From Maricaulis sp034659015 (lineage in GTDB: Bacteria; Pseudomonadota; Alphaproteobacteria; Caulobacterales; Maricaulaceae): DNA of 64,000 nucleotides. Positions 44,691 to 53,806 of this stretch are shown here, piece by piece. The position numbers and the translations under genes were made by a program. The DNA lies in contig JAYEGL010000001.1 in the NCBI GenBank assembly GCA_034659015.1, positions 372,001 through 436,000 of the forward strand. Reading direction: 5' to 3'. The stretch's first letter is position 1, and the number at the start of each line of letters is the position of its first letter. Below the pieces are notes generated by a model that worked only from the letters and a program-made list of their open reading frames with translations, searched no databases and was not told where the DNA came from.

Positions 44691-45314
44691 ATGTCCGCCT
44701 TTTCGCCCCGGCCGCTCGCGGCGTCCGGCCTTTGCCTGTCGCGTGGCGGGGTGAGGCTGGTCGAGCGCCTGGACCTCGATCTGGCTCCCGGCGGGGCCCT
44801 CCTGCTGACCGGTCCGAACGGCACCGGCAAGACCACGCTGATGCGCGCCCTGGCCGGTTTCGTGCGGCCCGATGCCGGCACGATCGGGATTGACGGGCAG
44901 GCGCCGGAGGCCGTCGCGGCCGACATGCTCGGCTGGCTGGGTCATGTGGACGGGTTGAAGCCGAACGAGACGTTGCGCCGGGCCCTGCGCTTCTGGGCCG
45001 GCCTGCACGGCACGCCGCGCACCGCCATCCTGCCGCTGATGCGGCTGATGGCGATCGACGTGCTGATCGACCGGCCGGCCGGGCAATTGTCGCGCGGCCA
45101 GCAGCGCCGCGCCGGTCTGGTCCGTGTCGCCCTGGCCAATCGTCCGCTCTGGCTGCTCGACGAACCGGCCGGTCCGCTCGACGGAGCGGGCCGTGAACGG
45201 CTGGCCGAACTGGTCGCCTGGCACCGCGCGCGCGGCGGCAGCGTGCTCGCTGCGACGCACCAGCTGCTGGACTGGCCGGACGCGCAGACCATCGATCTGG
45301 GGGATTACCGGTGA
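44691..45314 (+). CDS. ccmA: Heme exporter ATPase CcmA
   Basis: The 207-residue ABC ATPase has Walker A (LTGPNGTGKTTLM), the signature LSRGQQRRAGLVR and Walker B (LWLLDEPAGPLD). It powers release of heme from CcmE in cytochrome c maturation. The ATG at 44691 gives the usual CcmA length; in-frame ATGs at 44652 and 44661 would give 220 and 217 residues and cannot be excluded, as none has a good ribosome site. Its TGA overlaps the ccmB GTG. Confidence 0.92.
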   Translation: MSAFSPRPLAASGLCLSRGGVRLVERLDLDLAPGGALLLTGPNGTGKTTLMRALAGFVRPDAGTIGIDGQAPEAVAADMLGWLGHVDGLKPNETLRRALRFWAGLHGTPRTAILPLMRLMAIDVLIDRPAGQLSRGQQRRAGLVRVALANRPLWLLDEPAGPLDGAGRERLAELVAWHRARGGSVLAATHQLLDWPDAQTIDLGDYR

Positions 45315-45979
45315 GCCGGCTCGGCGGGATCTTCATGCGCGAGGCGCGGCTGGCCTGGTCGGGCGGGGGCGGACCGGCCGGACCGGCGGCCTTTTTCCTC
45401 GCCGCGATCACGCTTGCGCCTCTGGCTATCGGACCGTCGCCGGAGCTCCTGGCGGCGGCCGGCCCGGGCCTGATGGGGTTTGCCGCCCTGCTTTCGGTCC
45501 TGCAATCGGCCGAGCGGCTCTATGGCGATGATTTTTCCGACGGCACGCTGGATCTCTACGTGCTCACGCCGGCGGGCCTGTCGCTCCTTTGCCTGGCCAA
45601 GACGCTGGGGCAGGGCGTGGCCACGCTCTGGCCGCTGCCGCTGATCGCGCTCCTGGGCGGGCTGATGTATGGCGTCGCGCCGCTGTCCAGCCTGATGCTG
45701 GCGGCCGCCCTGGCTGCTGCCATCCCGGCCCTGGTGCTGATCGCGGGTTTTGCCGGCGCGCTGGCCGCGGGCATCCGCCGCTCCGGCCTGCTGATCGCCC
45801 TGATCGCCGCGCCCATGATGGTGCCGGTCCTGATCTTCGCCGCGGGGGCCGGCCGGGCGGGTTTCGAGGGTGACGAGCGTGCGCTGGCCAATCTCCTGCT
45901 AACGGCGGCCGTGTCCCTGGGCACGGTTGCGCTCGTGCCCTTCGGGATTGCTGCGGCGGTACGGTCGCGGCTGGGCTAG
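45311..45979 (+). CDS. ccmB: Heme exporter protein CcmB
   Basis: The 222-residue membrane protein has six spans and the CcmB features FMREARLAWSGGG and SAERLYGDDFSDGTLDLYVLTP. It forms the CcmABCD complex. The GTG start at 45311 overlaps the ccmA stop (GTGA). A GC-rich repeat-like gap of 210 bases separates it from ccmC, which is unusual for this operon. Confidence 0.92.
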   Translation: MSRLGGIFMREARLAWSGGGGPAGPAAFFLAAITLAPLAIGPSPELLAAAGPGLMGFAALLSVLQSAERLYGDDFSDGTLDLYVLTPAGLSLLCLAKTLGQGVATLWPLPLIALLGGLMYGVAPLSSLMLAAALAAAIPALVLIAGFAGALAAGIRRSGLLIALIAAPMMVPVLIFAAGAGRAGFEGDERALANLLLTAAVSLGTVALVPFGIAAAVRSRLG

Positions 45980-46120
45980 GGGCTCGCCCCGTTTACGGGG
46001 GAGCTGTCCGCGTAGCGGACTGAGGGGGCGGCGCGAAGCGGCGCAGAGCGCGTAGCGCGCACTTTCCCCCATCGCCTCACTACGCTCGGCACTTCCCCCG
46101 CTTCGCAGGGGAAGCCTGTC
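45979..46120 (+). repeat. GC-rich palindromic intergenic element (family C, single copy)
   Basis: This gap between ccmB and ccmC contains stem pairs CCCCGTTTACGGGG, GTCCGCGTAGCGGAC and GCGCGTAGCGCGC, then a segment rich in CCCCC. It resembles intergenic palindromic repeats of other bacteria but no second copy is in this window, so repeat status is inference. Confidence 0.55.
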
Positions 46121-46189
46121 CGGGCGTGCGGTTCCAGGTGCGCATCCGTCGCAGTTGCTCATCGCTCCCAGCCGAAGTAATCAGCGGGC

Positions 46190-46948
46190 ATGCTGTCCTA
46201 TTTCTCCAATCCCCAGCGTTTCGACGGTCTGGCCCGCCGGGTGATCCCGCTGCTGGGCGTGCTGACCGTCGTGTTGTTGGGCACCGGTCTCTACCTGTCC
46301 TTCTTCGGCTCGCCGCCGGACTACCAGCAGGGCGATACGGTGCGGATCATGTATGTCCACGTGCCCGCCGCCTACATGGCGATGGCGCTCTATGCGGCGC
46401 TGGCCGGGGCGAGCTTCGTCTTCTTCGTCTGGCGCCACGCGCTGGCCGATGCGGCGGCCGAGGTGATCGCGCCGATCGGGGCGGTCTTCACCGTGCTGGC
46501 CCTTGTCACCGGCTCGCTCTGGGGCAAGCCGATGTGGGGCACCTGGTGGGAATGGGATGCGCGGATGACCTCCGTGCTGGTCCTGCTGCTGGTCTATCTG
46601 GGCTATATGGCCCTGCGCGCCGCACTGGAGGATGCCCAGCAGGCCGCCCGCGCCGGGGCCGTGCTGGCCATGGCGGGCGTGGTCAATCTGGTGATCGTGA
46701 AATTCTCGGTCGACTGGTGGTCCTCGCTGCACCAGCCGGCCTCGGTAATCCGCTTCGACGGGCCGACCATCCATTCCAGCCAGCTCTGGCCGCTCGCCAT
46801 CATGGCGCTGGGCTATACCGCGCTGGCCGCCTGGCTTGTCTTCTACAGGCTGCGCTCGCGCACGCTGGTCCAGCGGGCGCGTCAGATCGAGCGCCGCAAG
46901 CTGCAGGCGGCCCGCAAGGCCGGACCGGAAGCGGGAGGGGCGGCATGA
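46190..46948 (+). CDS. ccmC: Heme exporter protein CcmC
   Basis: The 252-residue protein has six spans and the tryptophan-rich heme motif GTWWEWDARMTS, along with conserved His residues in MYVHVPAAYMAM and SLHQPASVIRF. It loads heme onto CcmE. The ATG at 46190 starts MLSYFSNPQRFDGLARRVIP. Its stop overlaps the ccmD ATG (ATGA). Confidence 0.95.
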   Translation: MLSYFSNPQRFDGLARRVIPLLGVLTVVLLGTGLYLSFFGSPPDYQQGDTVRIMYVHVPAAYMAMALYAALAGASFVFFVWRHALADAAAEVIAPIGAVFTVLALVTGSLWGKPMWGTWWEWDARMTSVLVLLLVYLGYMALRAALEDAQQAARAGAVLAMAGVVNLVIVKFSVDWWSSLHQPASVIRFDGPTIHSSQLWPLAIMALGYTALAAWLVFYRLRSRTLVQRARQIERRKLQAARKAGPEAGGAA

Positions 46949-47100
46949 GCGAATTCCTCGCCATGGGCGGCTATGCCGCCTTCGTCTGGCCGGCCTGGGG
47001 AATTTCCGCTGCGGCGGTGGCCGGGCTCGTCGTGTTCGCCCTGGCCGAGCGCCGCACAGCCGCCGAACGCCTGCGCCGGCTGGAGCGCGACGAGGCATGA
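46945..47100 (+). CDS. ccmD: Heme exporter protein CcmD
   Basis: The 51-residue protein has one membrane span and the CcmD features GGYAAFVWPAWGISAAAVAG and a charged tail with RRLERDEA. It stabilises the CcmABC complex. It overlaps both neighbours by four bases. Confidence 0.9.
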   Translation: MSEFLAMGGYAAFVWPAWGISAAAVAGLVVFALAERRTAAERLRRLERDEA

Positions 47101-47606
47101 TGCAGGCGGTCCGCATCGCCGCCCTGCTGGCCATCCTGGTTCTGGCCGGCCTGCTGGGATGGCGCGCCTACCAGGATCACCACGCGCCGCGCGAGCGTCT
47201 GCCCGAACTGACCCTGGCGCCCCTTCCGGGGCATGACGGTTTCGATCCGGCGGCGATCGAGGGACCCTACCTGCTCAATGTCTGGGGAAGCTGGTGCGCG
47301 CCCTGCCGGATCGAGCATCCGGTTCTCATGGCGCTGAAGGCCGAGGGCTATGCCGTCTACGGTATCAACTGGCGCGACCATCCGGAGGACGCCAGCGCCT
47401 TTCTCGACGAGCTTGGCAATCCCTACAGCGGTATCATGCAGGACGTGAACGGGGCTTCGGCCCGGGCCCTGGCGATTTCCGGCGCGCCGGAAACCCTGGT
47501 GGTTTCGGCCGATGGCGAGATCCTGGCCCGCTGGCCGGGTCCGCTCACCGCCGATGTGCTGCGCAACCGCATCTATCCGGCACTCGACCGGCAGGTGCGG
47601 CGCTGA
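47097..47606 (+). CDS. ccmG: Thiol:disulfide oxidoreductase CcmG/DsbE
   Basis: The 169-residue protein has an N-terminal anchor (about residues 5-22) and a thioredoxin fold with WCAPC (Cys67, Cys70) and the cis-Pro loop SGAPETLVV of CcmG. It keeps apocytochrome c cysteines reduced. ATGs at 47097 and 47100 are both in frame; the first overlaps the ccmD stop. ccmE, ccmF and ccmH are not in the window. Confidence 0.93.
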   Translation: MMQAVRIAALLAILVLAGLLGWRAYQDHHAPRERLPELTLAPLPGHDGFDPAAIEGPYLLNVWGSWCAPCRIEHPVLMALKAEGYAVYGINWRDHPEDASAFLDELGNPYSGIMQDVNGASARALAISGAPETLVVSADGEILARWPGPLTADVLRNRIYPALDRQVRR

Positions 47607-47625
47607 CCGCACCGCCCGCCGCGAA

Positions 47626-47651
47626 AGGGTGAGCGCCTAGGCGCTCACCCT
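47626..47651. terminator. Perfect 26-base palindrome at convergent ends
   Basis: The sequence from 47626 to 47651 equals its own reverse complement (13-bp arms, no loop). It contains the stop of the chemoreceptor gene (47637) and lies 20 bases after the ccmG stop. No T-run is present. It probably ends both transcripts or is a fixed structure. Confidence 0.6.
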
Positions 47652-48983
47652 GGTGAGGAAGTCGGATATCCGGTGTTCCAGATTATTGACGGTGCCGCGT
47701 ACATCGGCGGCCGATCCTCCGAGCTGACCGGCAACCTCGCCGGCCTCGCGGATGCGGGTATCGACACCGGCCGTCGCGCGCGCTGCGTCCTCATTGCCGG
47801 CGGCCGCCTGGGCCGTGTTCGCCGCGATCTCGCGGATCACGACAGACTGTTCTTCGACCGCCGCATTGATGGCGACCGATGCCGCGTTCACGGATTCGAT
47901 CGTGACATGCATGGACTGGATCGACTCGCTGGCCGAGTTGGTCGCGGCCTGGACTTCCGCGATCTGGGACGCGATCTCGTCCGTCGCCCTGGCCGTTTGC
48001 TGGGCCAGCGCCTTCACCTCGGATGCGACGACGGCAAAGCCCTTGCCCGACTCGCCGGCCCGGGCTGACTCGATGGTTGCGTTGAGGGCCAGAAGGTTGG
48101 TCTGTTCGGCGATCCCCTGGATCATGCTCACGATATCGCCGATCTGGGCGGATATGGTCTGCAGGCGCAGCATCGTCTCGCTGGCCGTGGCGACCTGGTC
48201 CGACGCGTCCTGGGCGGTCGCGGACGTCCGGCTGACCTGGGCCGCGATTTCCTGGGAGGAGGCCTGCATCTGCTCCGCCGCGGCGGCAACGGACTTCACG
48301 TTGGTGGCCGCCTCTTCGGCACCGGACGCGGCATCGGCGGCATCGCGGCCGGCCTGCTCGACCGTGTCCGTCATGATCCGCGCTGCCGTGTCCAGCGCAT
48401 CGGAGACGCTGGAGAATTCCGACACGAGGGCGCCGATGCCCTGTTCGAATTCTTCCGCCAGGCGGGCCCGCTCGGCGCGGGCGCGCTGTTCGGCCTCGTC
48501 GAGATAGACCGAGATGGCGATATCCATGTCCAGGAAGATGGCGCGGACCAGCGCGTTGATCCGCTCGCGGGCGATGGTCAGATCGGCGGAGCCGAAGCCG
48601 CGCACTTTTACCGCACCCTCCAGGGCCGAGCACAGGATATCCACCGTCAGCCCGGCATAGCCGGCGATGTAGTAGCGCGGCTCCAGCCCGATATCGCAAT
48701 GCACCTTGCCGATGCGCTGGACGGCCTCGAAATAGTGTTCGTCATATCGCCCGCCGAGGATGCGCTGCCAGTGCGCTTTCTGCTTGTCGCGGGCCGCTGT
48801 CTGATGGTTCGCGTCCGTGAAGAAGGCGGACAGCGCTTCGGACTGGCTCACCGACCGGTAGAAGCGGGCCAGCGAATCGTCGAGCGCGCGTTCGACGCTG
48901 TCACGGGCATCCCGGAGATGGTCCTGCACATCCGGCGTCATGCCAATGGTGGCGAGCCGGTCCTGGTGATTGATATTCTTCAT
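47637..48983 (-). CDS. Globin-coupled methyl-accepting chemotaxis protein (HemAT-like)
   Basis: The 448-residue protein has no membrane span. Residues about 1-165 are a protoglobin domain with proximal His95 in IGKVHCDIGLEPRYYIAGYAGL. The C-terminal part is a coiled-coil signalling domain with the MCP hairpin tip (MIQGIAEQTNLLALNATIESARAGESGKGFAVVASEVKAL region). It should sense O2 through heme and signal to CheA. No che genes are in the window. An AT-rich gap precedes it. Confidence 0.95.
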   Translation of the reverse strand: MKNINHQDRLATIGMTPDVQDHLRDARDSVERALDDSLARFYRSVSQSEALSAFFTDANHQTAARDKQKAHWQRILGGRYDEHYFEAVQRIGKVHCDIGLEPRYYIAGYAGLTVDILCSALEGAVKVRGFGSADLTIARERINALVRAIFLDMDIAISVYLDEAEQRARAERARLAEEFEQGIGALVSEFSSVSDALDTAARIMTDTVEQAGRDAADAASGAEEAATNVKSVAAAAEQMQASSQEIAAQVSRTSATAQDASDQVATASETMLRLQTISAQIGDIVSMIQGIAEQTNLLALNATIESARAGESGKGFAVVASEVKALAQQTARATDEIASQIAEVQAATNSASESIQSMHVTIESVNAASVAINAAVEEQSVVIREIAANTAQAAAGNEDAARATAGVDTRIREAGEVAGQLGGSAADVRGTVNNLEHRISDFLTRVSA

Positions 48984-49258
48984 TTTGTCCTCGGATCCGG
49001 CGCCCCCTCCCTGCGGGGGACGCAGACCGGACTACGCCGGCGATCTGAGGCTGGATTTGTCGGGTATGTCTAAAATGTGCGAATAAAATTATAAAGTTAA
49101 CGCCTGCTGGGTTGGCCGGATTCTTGAAGGTGTGGCGACAGTTCCCGCAAGGTGTTGAAAGTGGGGCGTCTCGTTACGCGGCCATGACTTCCGAAGCGTA
49201 GTCCGGACGGCGTTTGCGGGGTGCGGGCGTTAACGCTTTTTGTGCAGTCCGGCGCCTG

Positions 49259-49861
49259 CTACGCCGACACGGCTTCCTTCGCCTTGTCCGCCTTCTTGGC
49301 CTTCTTGGCGGCCTTCTTCGCCTTGGCCTTGGCCTTTTCCTTGGCTTTTTTCTTGGCCTTCTTCTTCTTTTCCTTCGCCTTGAGCTTGGCCTTCTCGGCC
49401 GCTTCCTCGCCCTTTTCCAGGGTCAGGGCGATGCGGCGCAGGGTTTCGCGGAAACTGGCGCGCTTGTTCTTGGGCAGGGCCGACAGGATGGCCTTGTCGG
49501 CCTCCATCGCGCCCCGCGTGGCGGCTTCCAGCAGGGCCCGGCCGTCATCGGTCAGACGTACGGCATTGGCGCGTGCATCGTCGGGCAGTTTCTCGCGCTC
49601 CAGCAGGCCGTTTCGCACCATGCGCGCGACCAGCTCGGCCAGTGTGGAGCGGTCGATCCCCGTCACCTTGACCAGCTCGGTCTGGGTCAGGCCTTCCTTC
49701 TTGCCGGTGGCGTGCAGCACGGCAAACTGGCGCTGGGTCAGCTTGGCGCCGGCCATGGCCGTCATGAAGCGTTCGGCGGCGAATTGCTGGGCGCGATGCA
49801 GAAGATGGCCCGGCGACTCGGCCAGGTCGAAGTTTTCCGTGTCCGGCTTGTCCTGCGGCAT
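49259..49861 (-). CDS. MarR family regulator with lysine/alanine-rich tail
   Basis: The 200-residue protein has a MarR winged helix (residues about 15-150: KLTQRQFAVLHATGKKEGLTQ, VTGIDRSTLAELVARMV, LPDDARANAVRLTDDG). The last about 45 residues consist almost only of Lys, Ala and Glu (KAKAKAKKAAKKAKKADK type), like histone H1 tails. The ligand and targets are unknown. A tail of this kind would add non-specific DNA binding. The frame has only one sensible start at 49861. Confidence 0.9.
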   Translation of the reverse strand: MPQDKPDTENFDLAESPGHLLHRAQQFAAERFMTAMAGAKLTQRQFAVLHATGKKEGLTQTELVKVTGIDRSTLAELVARMVRNGLLEREKLPDDARANAVRLTDDGRALLEAATRGAMEADKAILSALPKNKRASFRETLRRIALTLEKGEEAAEKAKLKAKEKKKKAKKKAKEKAKAKAKKAAKKAKKADKAKEAVSA

Positions 49862-49944
49862 GGCCCTCTCCGGCTGATCGCGAAATCATCCTAGTGCGGA
49901 TTTATAACGTGAAAATGACGTTGATCCGAGCACGGATTTTCAGG

Positions 49945-50592
49945 CTAAGCGTCGGCAGTATCGTCGCTTTTGGGCTGATGCTTGAAAATAAGCGGGAGCT
50001 GGGCAGCTCCGAAGGCCAGCGTCAGCACGATCACGCCCAGCTTGGCATTGGCCCAGAAAGCCTCCGACAGCTCCAGCCCGGAAAACCAGCGGGCGCTCTC
50101 GGGCACGACACTGTCGGTGATGTGGCGCCACATCAGTTCGTTCAGCCCGGCCAGCACCTGGAACCATACCGCCCAGCGGATCGCCAGGATGGTCCACGCC
50201 TCCTGCGGCAGATCGAAGATGTGTTCGAAGAAGATCTTCCAGACGTTCTGCCCGAACACCAGCCCGATCAGGATCATGTAGGACAGGAAGAGATTGATGA
50301 TGGTCGGCTTGATGTAGATGAAGATCGGATCCTGCAGCCAGATCCCCATCGCGCCGAAACCCAGCACCAGCGCCGTGGTGAAGATCAGCATGGGCGGGAT
50401 GCGTTTCTCCACTCGCATCGACATGAAGACGGCCGCTGTCGCGGCGATCATGTAGGCACCCGTGCCCCAGTAGATCGCGCTGTCGCCGGCCATGAAGCGG
50501 GCGAGATTGTAGACCACGATCCATACGCCGATCGGCCCGGCGTCGATGAGCAGGCGCGAGCTCTGCTCGCTCGTCTTCTGGGTCTGGGCCAA
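49945..50592 (-). CDS. yciB: Inner membrane protein YciB (septation protein A)
   Basis: The 215-residue protein has about six spans and the YciB/IspZ signature LLIDAGPIGVWIVVYN, FIYIKPTIINLFLSYMIL and EAWTILAIRWAVWFQVLAGLNELMWR. It affects cell envelope and division. It is the last gene of the minus-strand mtaB-ftsY-DMT-yciB series. The DMT transporter gene lies between it and ftsY. Confidence 0.94.
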   Translation of the reverse strand: MAQTQKTSEQSSRLLIDAGPIGVWIVVYNLARFMAGDSAIYWGTGAYMIAATAAVFMSMRVEKRIPPMLIFTTALVLGFGAMGIWLQDPIFIYIKPTIINLFLSYMILIGLVFGQNVWKIFFEHIFDLPQEAWTILAIRWAVWFQVLAGLNELMWRHITDSVVPESARWFSGLELSEAFWANAKLGVIVLTLAFGAAQLPLIFKHQPKSDDTADA

Positions 50593-50614
50593 GATCGCGT
50601 CTCCCGGTCGGCCG

Positions 50615-51463
50615 TTACATTACCTGCAGCAATACGAGCCCCGCGGCGAGGCAGATTGCAAGCACTGTCCGCCGCGCGCCGAAAGGTTCCTTCAGCACGA
50701 GGGCAGCCAGGATGGCCCCGAACACGATGGACAGCTCGCGCAGGGCGGCCATCGGCGCCACAGGGGCGCTGGCATAGGCATAGAGCGCCAGCCCGTAGGT
50801 CGAGGCGTTGAAGACGGTCGAGATCAGGGCCGGCCGGGCCTCGCGCTTCGCCGCCGGCCAGAAGGCGCGCCCGCGTCGCAGGATGGCGGTCGGCAGGATG
50901 GTGACGATGGAGAGGACGAAAAACCAGCCCAGATAGACCAGGATGCGCCCGCTCTCGCGCACGCCGGACGCGTCGATCACGGTATAGGCGGCGGTCATCG
51001 AGGCCGCGGCGAGGGCCAGAAGCAGGACTTTCAGCTTGGGCGCACCGTCGCGTTCCGGCCAGGCAAAGCCGATCAGGGCGGCACAGGCGATTGCGAGACC
51101 GGCCAGCTGGCCGGCCGAGACGGTCTCGCGCAGGAACACGAAGGCGGCCAGGGCGGCCAGCGCCGGCGCGCTGCCGCGCATCACCGGATAGGCGAGATTC
51201 ATGTCGCCATGGCTGAAGGCGGCGATCATCAGCATGTTGTAGGCCCAGATCACCACCGTCCCGGCGAGCAGGAAGCGCCAGACCTCCCAGTGTGGAAGCG
51301 GCTGGGTGAGCAGCCAGGGCAGGAAGGCCAGACCGACAAAGGCGAGGGTCAGGCCGCGGAAGACCAGCTTGTCGGTCGCCTGCTTGGTCAGCAGGGTCAT
51401 GCCCGAATGCGCCGCCGCCGAACCCAGCATGGCCAGGGTGGCGGTGAGCGTGACCGTGTCCAC
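50615..51463 (-). CDS. EamA/DMT family transporter
   Basis: The 282-residue protein has ten hydrophobic segments in two EamA halves (MTLLTKQATDKLVFRGLTLAF; PVAPMAALRELSIVFGAILAALVLKEPFG). The substrate is unknown. It starts three bases after the ftsY stop and is 22 bases from yciB, so it is part of that operon. Confidence 0.88.
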   Translation of the reverse strand: MDTVTLTATLAMLGSAAAHSGMTLLTKQATDKLVFRGLTLAFVGLAFLPWLLTQPLPHWEVWRFLLAGTVVIWAYNMLMIAAFSHGDMNLAYPVMRGSAPALAALAAFVFLRETVSAGQLAGLAIACAALIGFAWPERDGAPKLKVLLLALAAASMTAAYTVIDASGVRESGRILVYLGWFFVLSIVTILPTAILRRGRAFWPAAKREARPALISTVFNASTYGLALYAYASAPVAPMAALRELSIVFGAILAALVLKEPFGARRTVLAICLAAGLVLLQVM

Positions 51464-51466
51464 CCG

Positions 51467-52396
51467 TCAGTCGTCCAGACCGGCGAGCGCGCGGGAGAAG
51501 TCGCGGGCCGAGAAGGGCTGGAGATCCTCTTCGCCCTCGCCGATGCCGATATAGTGGATGGGCAGCTGGAATTTCTCGGCGACCTGAACGAGGGCGCCGC
51601 CCTTGGCGGTCCCGTCCAGCTTGGTCATCACCACCCCGGTGACGTTGGCCGCTTCCAGGAAGGCTTCCGCCTGGGAGACGGCATTCGAGCCGACCGTGCC
51701 GTCCAGCACGAGCACGACATGGTGCGGGGCGTCGGGCATCTTCTTTTTGATGACGCGGATGACCTTGCGCAGCTCGTCCATCAGCTCGGCCTTGTTCTGC
51801 AACCTGCCGGCCGTGTCGATCAGCACCACGTCATGCCCGTCGCGCTCGGCGGTTTCCAGCGCGTCGAAGGCCAGGCCGGCGGCATCGGCGCCGATCTCGC
51901 GTTTGATGACGGGCGCCTTGGCGCGTTCACCCCAGACCGAGACCTGCTCGATCGCGGCGGCGCGGAAGGTGTCGCCGGCGGCGAGCAGCGGGTTGCGGCC
52001 CTCGCGCTTCAGCTTGACGGCGATCTTGCCCAGCGTGGTGGTCTTGCCCGACCCGTTCACCCCGACGAAGACGACGACCTGGGGCGTCTCGCCGGAAAGA
52101 TCGAGGGGCCGTTCGAGGGGCACGAGCGTCTCGCCGACAACATCGGCGAGAGCCTCGCGGACTTCCTCGTCGGAGACTTCCTTGTCGAACCGGTCTTTGG
52201 CCAGGCGTTCGGTGACGCGCATGGCGGCCGCGGCGCCGAGATCGGCGGCGATCAGGGCGTCTTCCAGCTCCTCGAGCGCTTCGGCATCGAGCTTACGCTT
52301 GGTGAAGATCGACGTGACGCTGTCGCCCAGCTGGGTGGAGGAGCGCTTCAGCCCCTGGGCCAGCCGGGAAAAGAAGCCCGGTTTCTTCTCGCTCAT
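51467..52396 (-). CDS. ftsY: SRP receptor GTPase FtsY
   Basis: The 309-residue protein has the NG domain only, with no long acidic A domain (it starts MSEKKPGFFSRLAQGLKR). GTPase motifs are GVNGSGKTTTLGK, DTFRAAAIEQV, LIDTAGRLQNKAELMDEL and TKLDGTAKGGA. It docks Ffh (12376-13926). Its ATG overlaps the mtaB stop (ATGA). Confidence 0.97.
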   Translation of the reverse strand: MSEKKPGFFSRLAQGLKRSSTQLGDSVTSIFTKRKLDAEALEELEDALIAADLGAAAAMRVTERLAKDRFDKEVSDEEVREALADVVGETLVPLERPLDLSGETPQVVVFVGVNGSGKTTTLGKIAVKLKREGRNPLLAAGDTFRAAAIEQVSVWGERAKAPVIKREIGADAAGLAFDALETAERDGHDVVLIDTAGRLQNKAELMDELRKVIRVIKKKMPDAPHHVVLVLDGTVGSNAVSQAEAFLEAANVTGVVMTKLDGTAKGGALVQVAEKFQLPIHYIGIGEGEEDLQPFSARDFSRALAGLDD

Positions 52397-53727
52397 CCGG
52401 CGATAACCCCCTGAAGTTCCCGCCCGTCATGCCCGGTCACATCGATATCGACAAGGGCGCCGGCCCGGGGCACCTGCATCTCGGGGATACGGATGCCGGC
52501 GAAATTGCCGGCGCGGGCAAAGCCCGGCTTTTCGATCAGGGCGGCGCGCTCGCGGCCGATCATCGTGTCCAGATGGCGCTGAAGCGCCTCGTCCGCCTTG
52601 GCGCGCAGCCGGTTGGCGCGCTCCTTGATCACGGCGCGCTCGAGCTGGGGCATGCGGGCGGCCGGCGTGCCGGGGCGCGGGGAAAACGGGAAGACGTGCA
52701 GATAGGCCAGCTGGCACTCGTCCACCAGACGGATCGAATTCTCGAACATATCGTCCGTCTCGGTCGGGAAACCGGCAATCATGTCGGCCCCGAAGGCGAT
52801 CTCCGGACGCGCCGCCTTGAGCCGCTCGCACAGCGCGATGGCGTCGCCGCGCAGATGGCGCCGCTTCATGCGCTTGAGGATCATGTCGTCGCCGGCCTGC
52901 AGCGAGAGGTGGAGATAGGGCGCCACGCGGTCCTCGCCGGTGACCGCCTCGAACAGCGCATCGTCGATCTCGATCGCGTCGATCGAGGACAGGCGCAGGC
53001 GCGGCAGTTCGGGGACGTGCTTCAGGATGGCCTGGACCAGACGGCCCAGCGGCGGATTGCCCGGCAGGTCCTCGCCCCAGGAGGTCAGGTCCACGCCGGT
53101 CAGCACCACTTCGGAATGGCCCGCATCGACCAGTGTCTTGATCTGGTCGACGACCTCGCCGGCAGGAACCGAGCGCGAATTGCCGCGGCCATAGGGGATG
53201 ATGCAGAAGGTGCAGCGATGATCGCAGCCGTTCTGCACCTGCACATAGGCACGGGCGCGGCCCTCCATGCCCTCCACCAGATGGCCAGCGGTCTCGGTCA
53301 CGCTCATGATGTCGTTGACGCGCACCTTCTCCGTACCGCCCAGCAGGCTGGCCGGATTGAAGGTTTCCGCCTTCAGCTTGTCGTCATTGCCCACCACGCG
53401 GTCGACTTCGGGCATCTTTCCGAACATGTCCGGATCGACCTGGGCGGCGCAGCCGGTGACGATGATCCTGGCATCGGGGTTTTCGCGCCGGGCACGGCGG
53501 ATGTTCTGGCGGGCCTGGCGCACGGCCTCGTTGGTCACCGCGCAGGTATTCACCAGGATGGTGTTGGTCAGCCCCTGCTCGCGGGCATGCTTGCGCATGA
53601 CCTCGCTTTCCCACGCATTCAGCCGGCAGCCGAAGGTGAGAATGTCGAGCCCTTCATCCGTCTCCGGCACGCGCGTGGGCGGCGTGTCGGCCCCGGATGC
53701 GGCGGGGTTTTCGTCATGGGCGCTCAT
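52393..53727 (-). CDS. mtaB: tRNA t6A methylthiotransferase MtaB
   Basis: The 444-residue radical-SAM enzyme adds methylthio to t6A37 of tRNA. The N-terminal cluster Cys residues lie in LTFGCRLNAWESE, VNTCAVTNEA and TGCAAQVDP. The radical-SAM site is CDHRCTFCIIPYGRGNSRS. A TRAM-like C-terminus follows. The ATG at 53727 is chosen; a TTG at 53766 would extend the frame. It leads the operon with ftsY. Confidence 0.95.
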   Translation of the reverse strand: MSAHDENPAASGADTPPTRVPETDEGLDILTFGCRLNAWESEVMRKHAREQGLTNTILVNTCAVTNEAVRQARQNIRRARRENPDARIIVTGCAAQVDPDMFGKMPEVDRVVGNDDKLKAETFNPASLLGGTEKVRVNDIMSVTETAGHLVEGMEGRARAYVQVQNGCDHRCTFCIIPYGRGNSRSVPAGEVVDQIKTLVDAGHSEVVLTGVDLTSWGEDLPGNPPLGRLVQAILKHVPELPRLRLSSIDAIEIDDALFEAVTGEDRVAPYLHLSLQAGDDMILKRMKRRHLRGDAIALCERLKAARPEIAFGADMIAGFPTETDDMFENSIRLVDECQLAYLHVFPFSPRPGTPAARMPQLERAVIKERANRLRAKADEALQRHLDTMIGRERAALIEKPGFARAGNFAGIRIPEMQVPRAGALVDIDVTGHDGRELQGVIAG

Positions 53728-53806
53728 GGAGGGCGGATAAGTGGTTGAGCGCCGCCCTGCCGTCAAGCGGTGCGGTCAATTATGAGCGCGGGGCCGATAT
53801 GCGAAA

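Noticed and set aside
49062..49258. A gene or CtrA-controlled promoter in the gap before the chemoreceptor
   Set aside because: The gap has TTAAC half-sites and an AT-rich stretch, but no full TTAA-N7-TTAAC site and no credible ORF.
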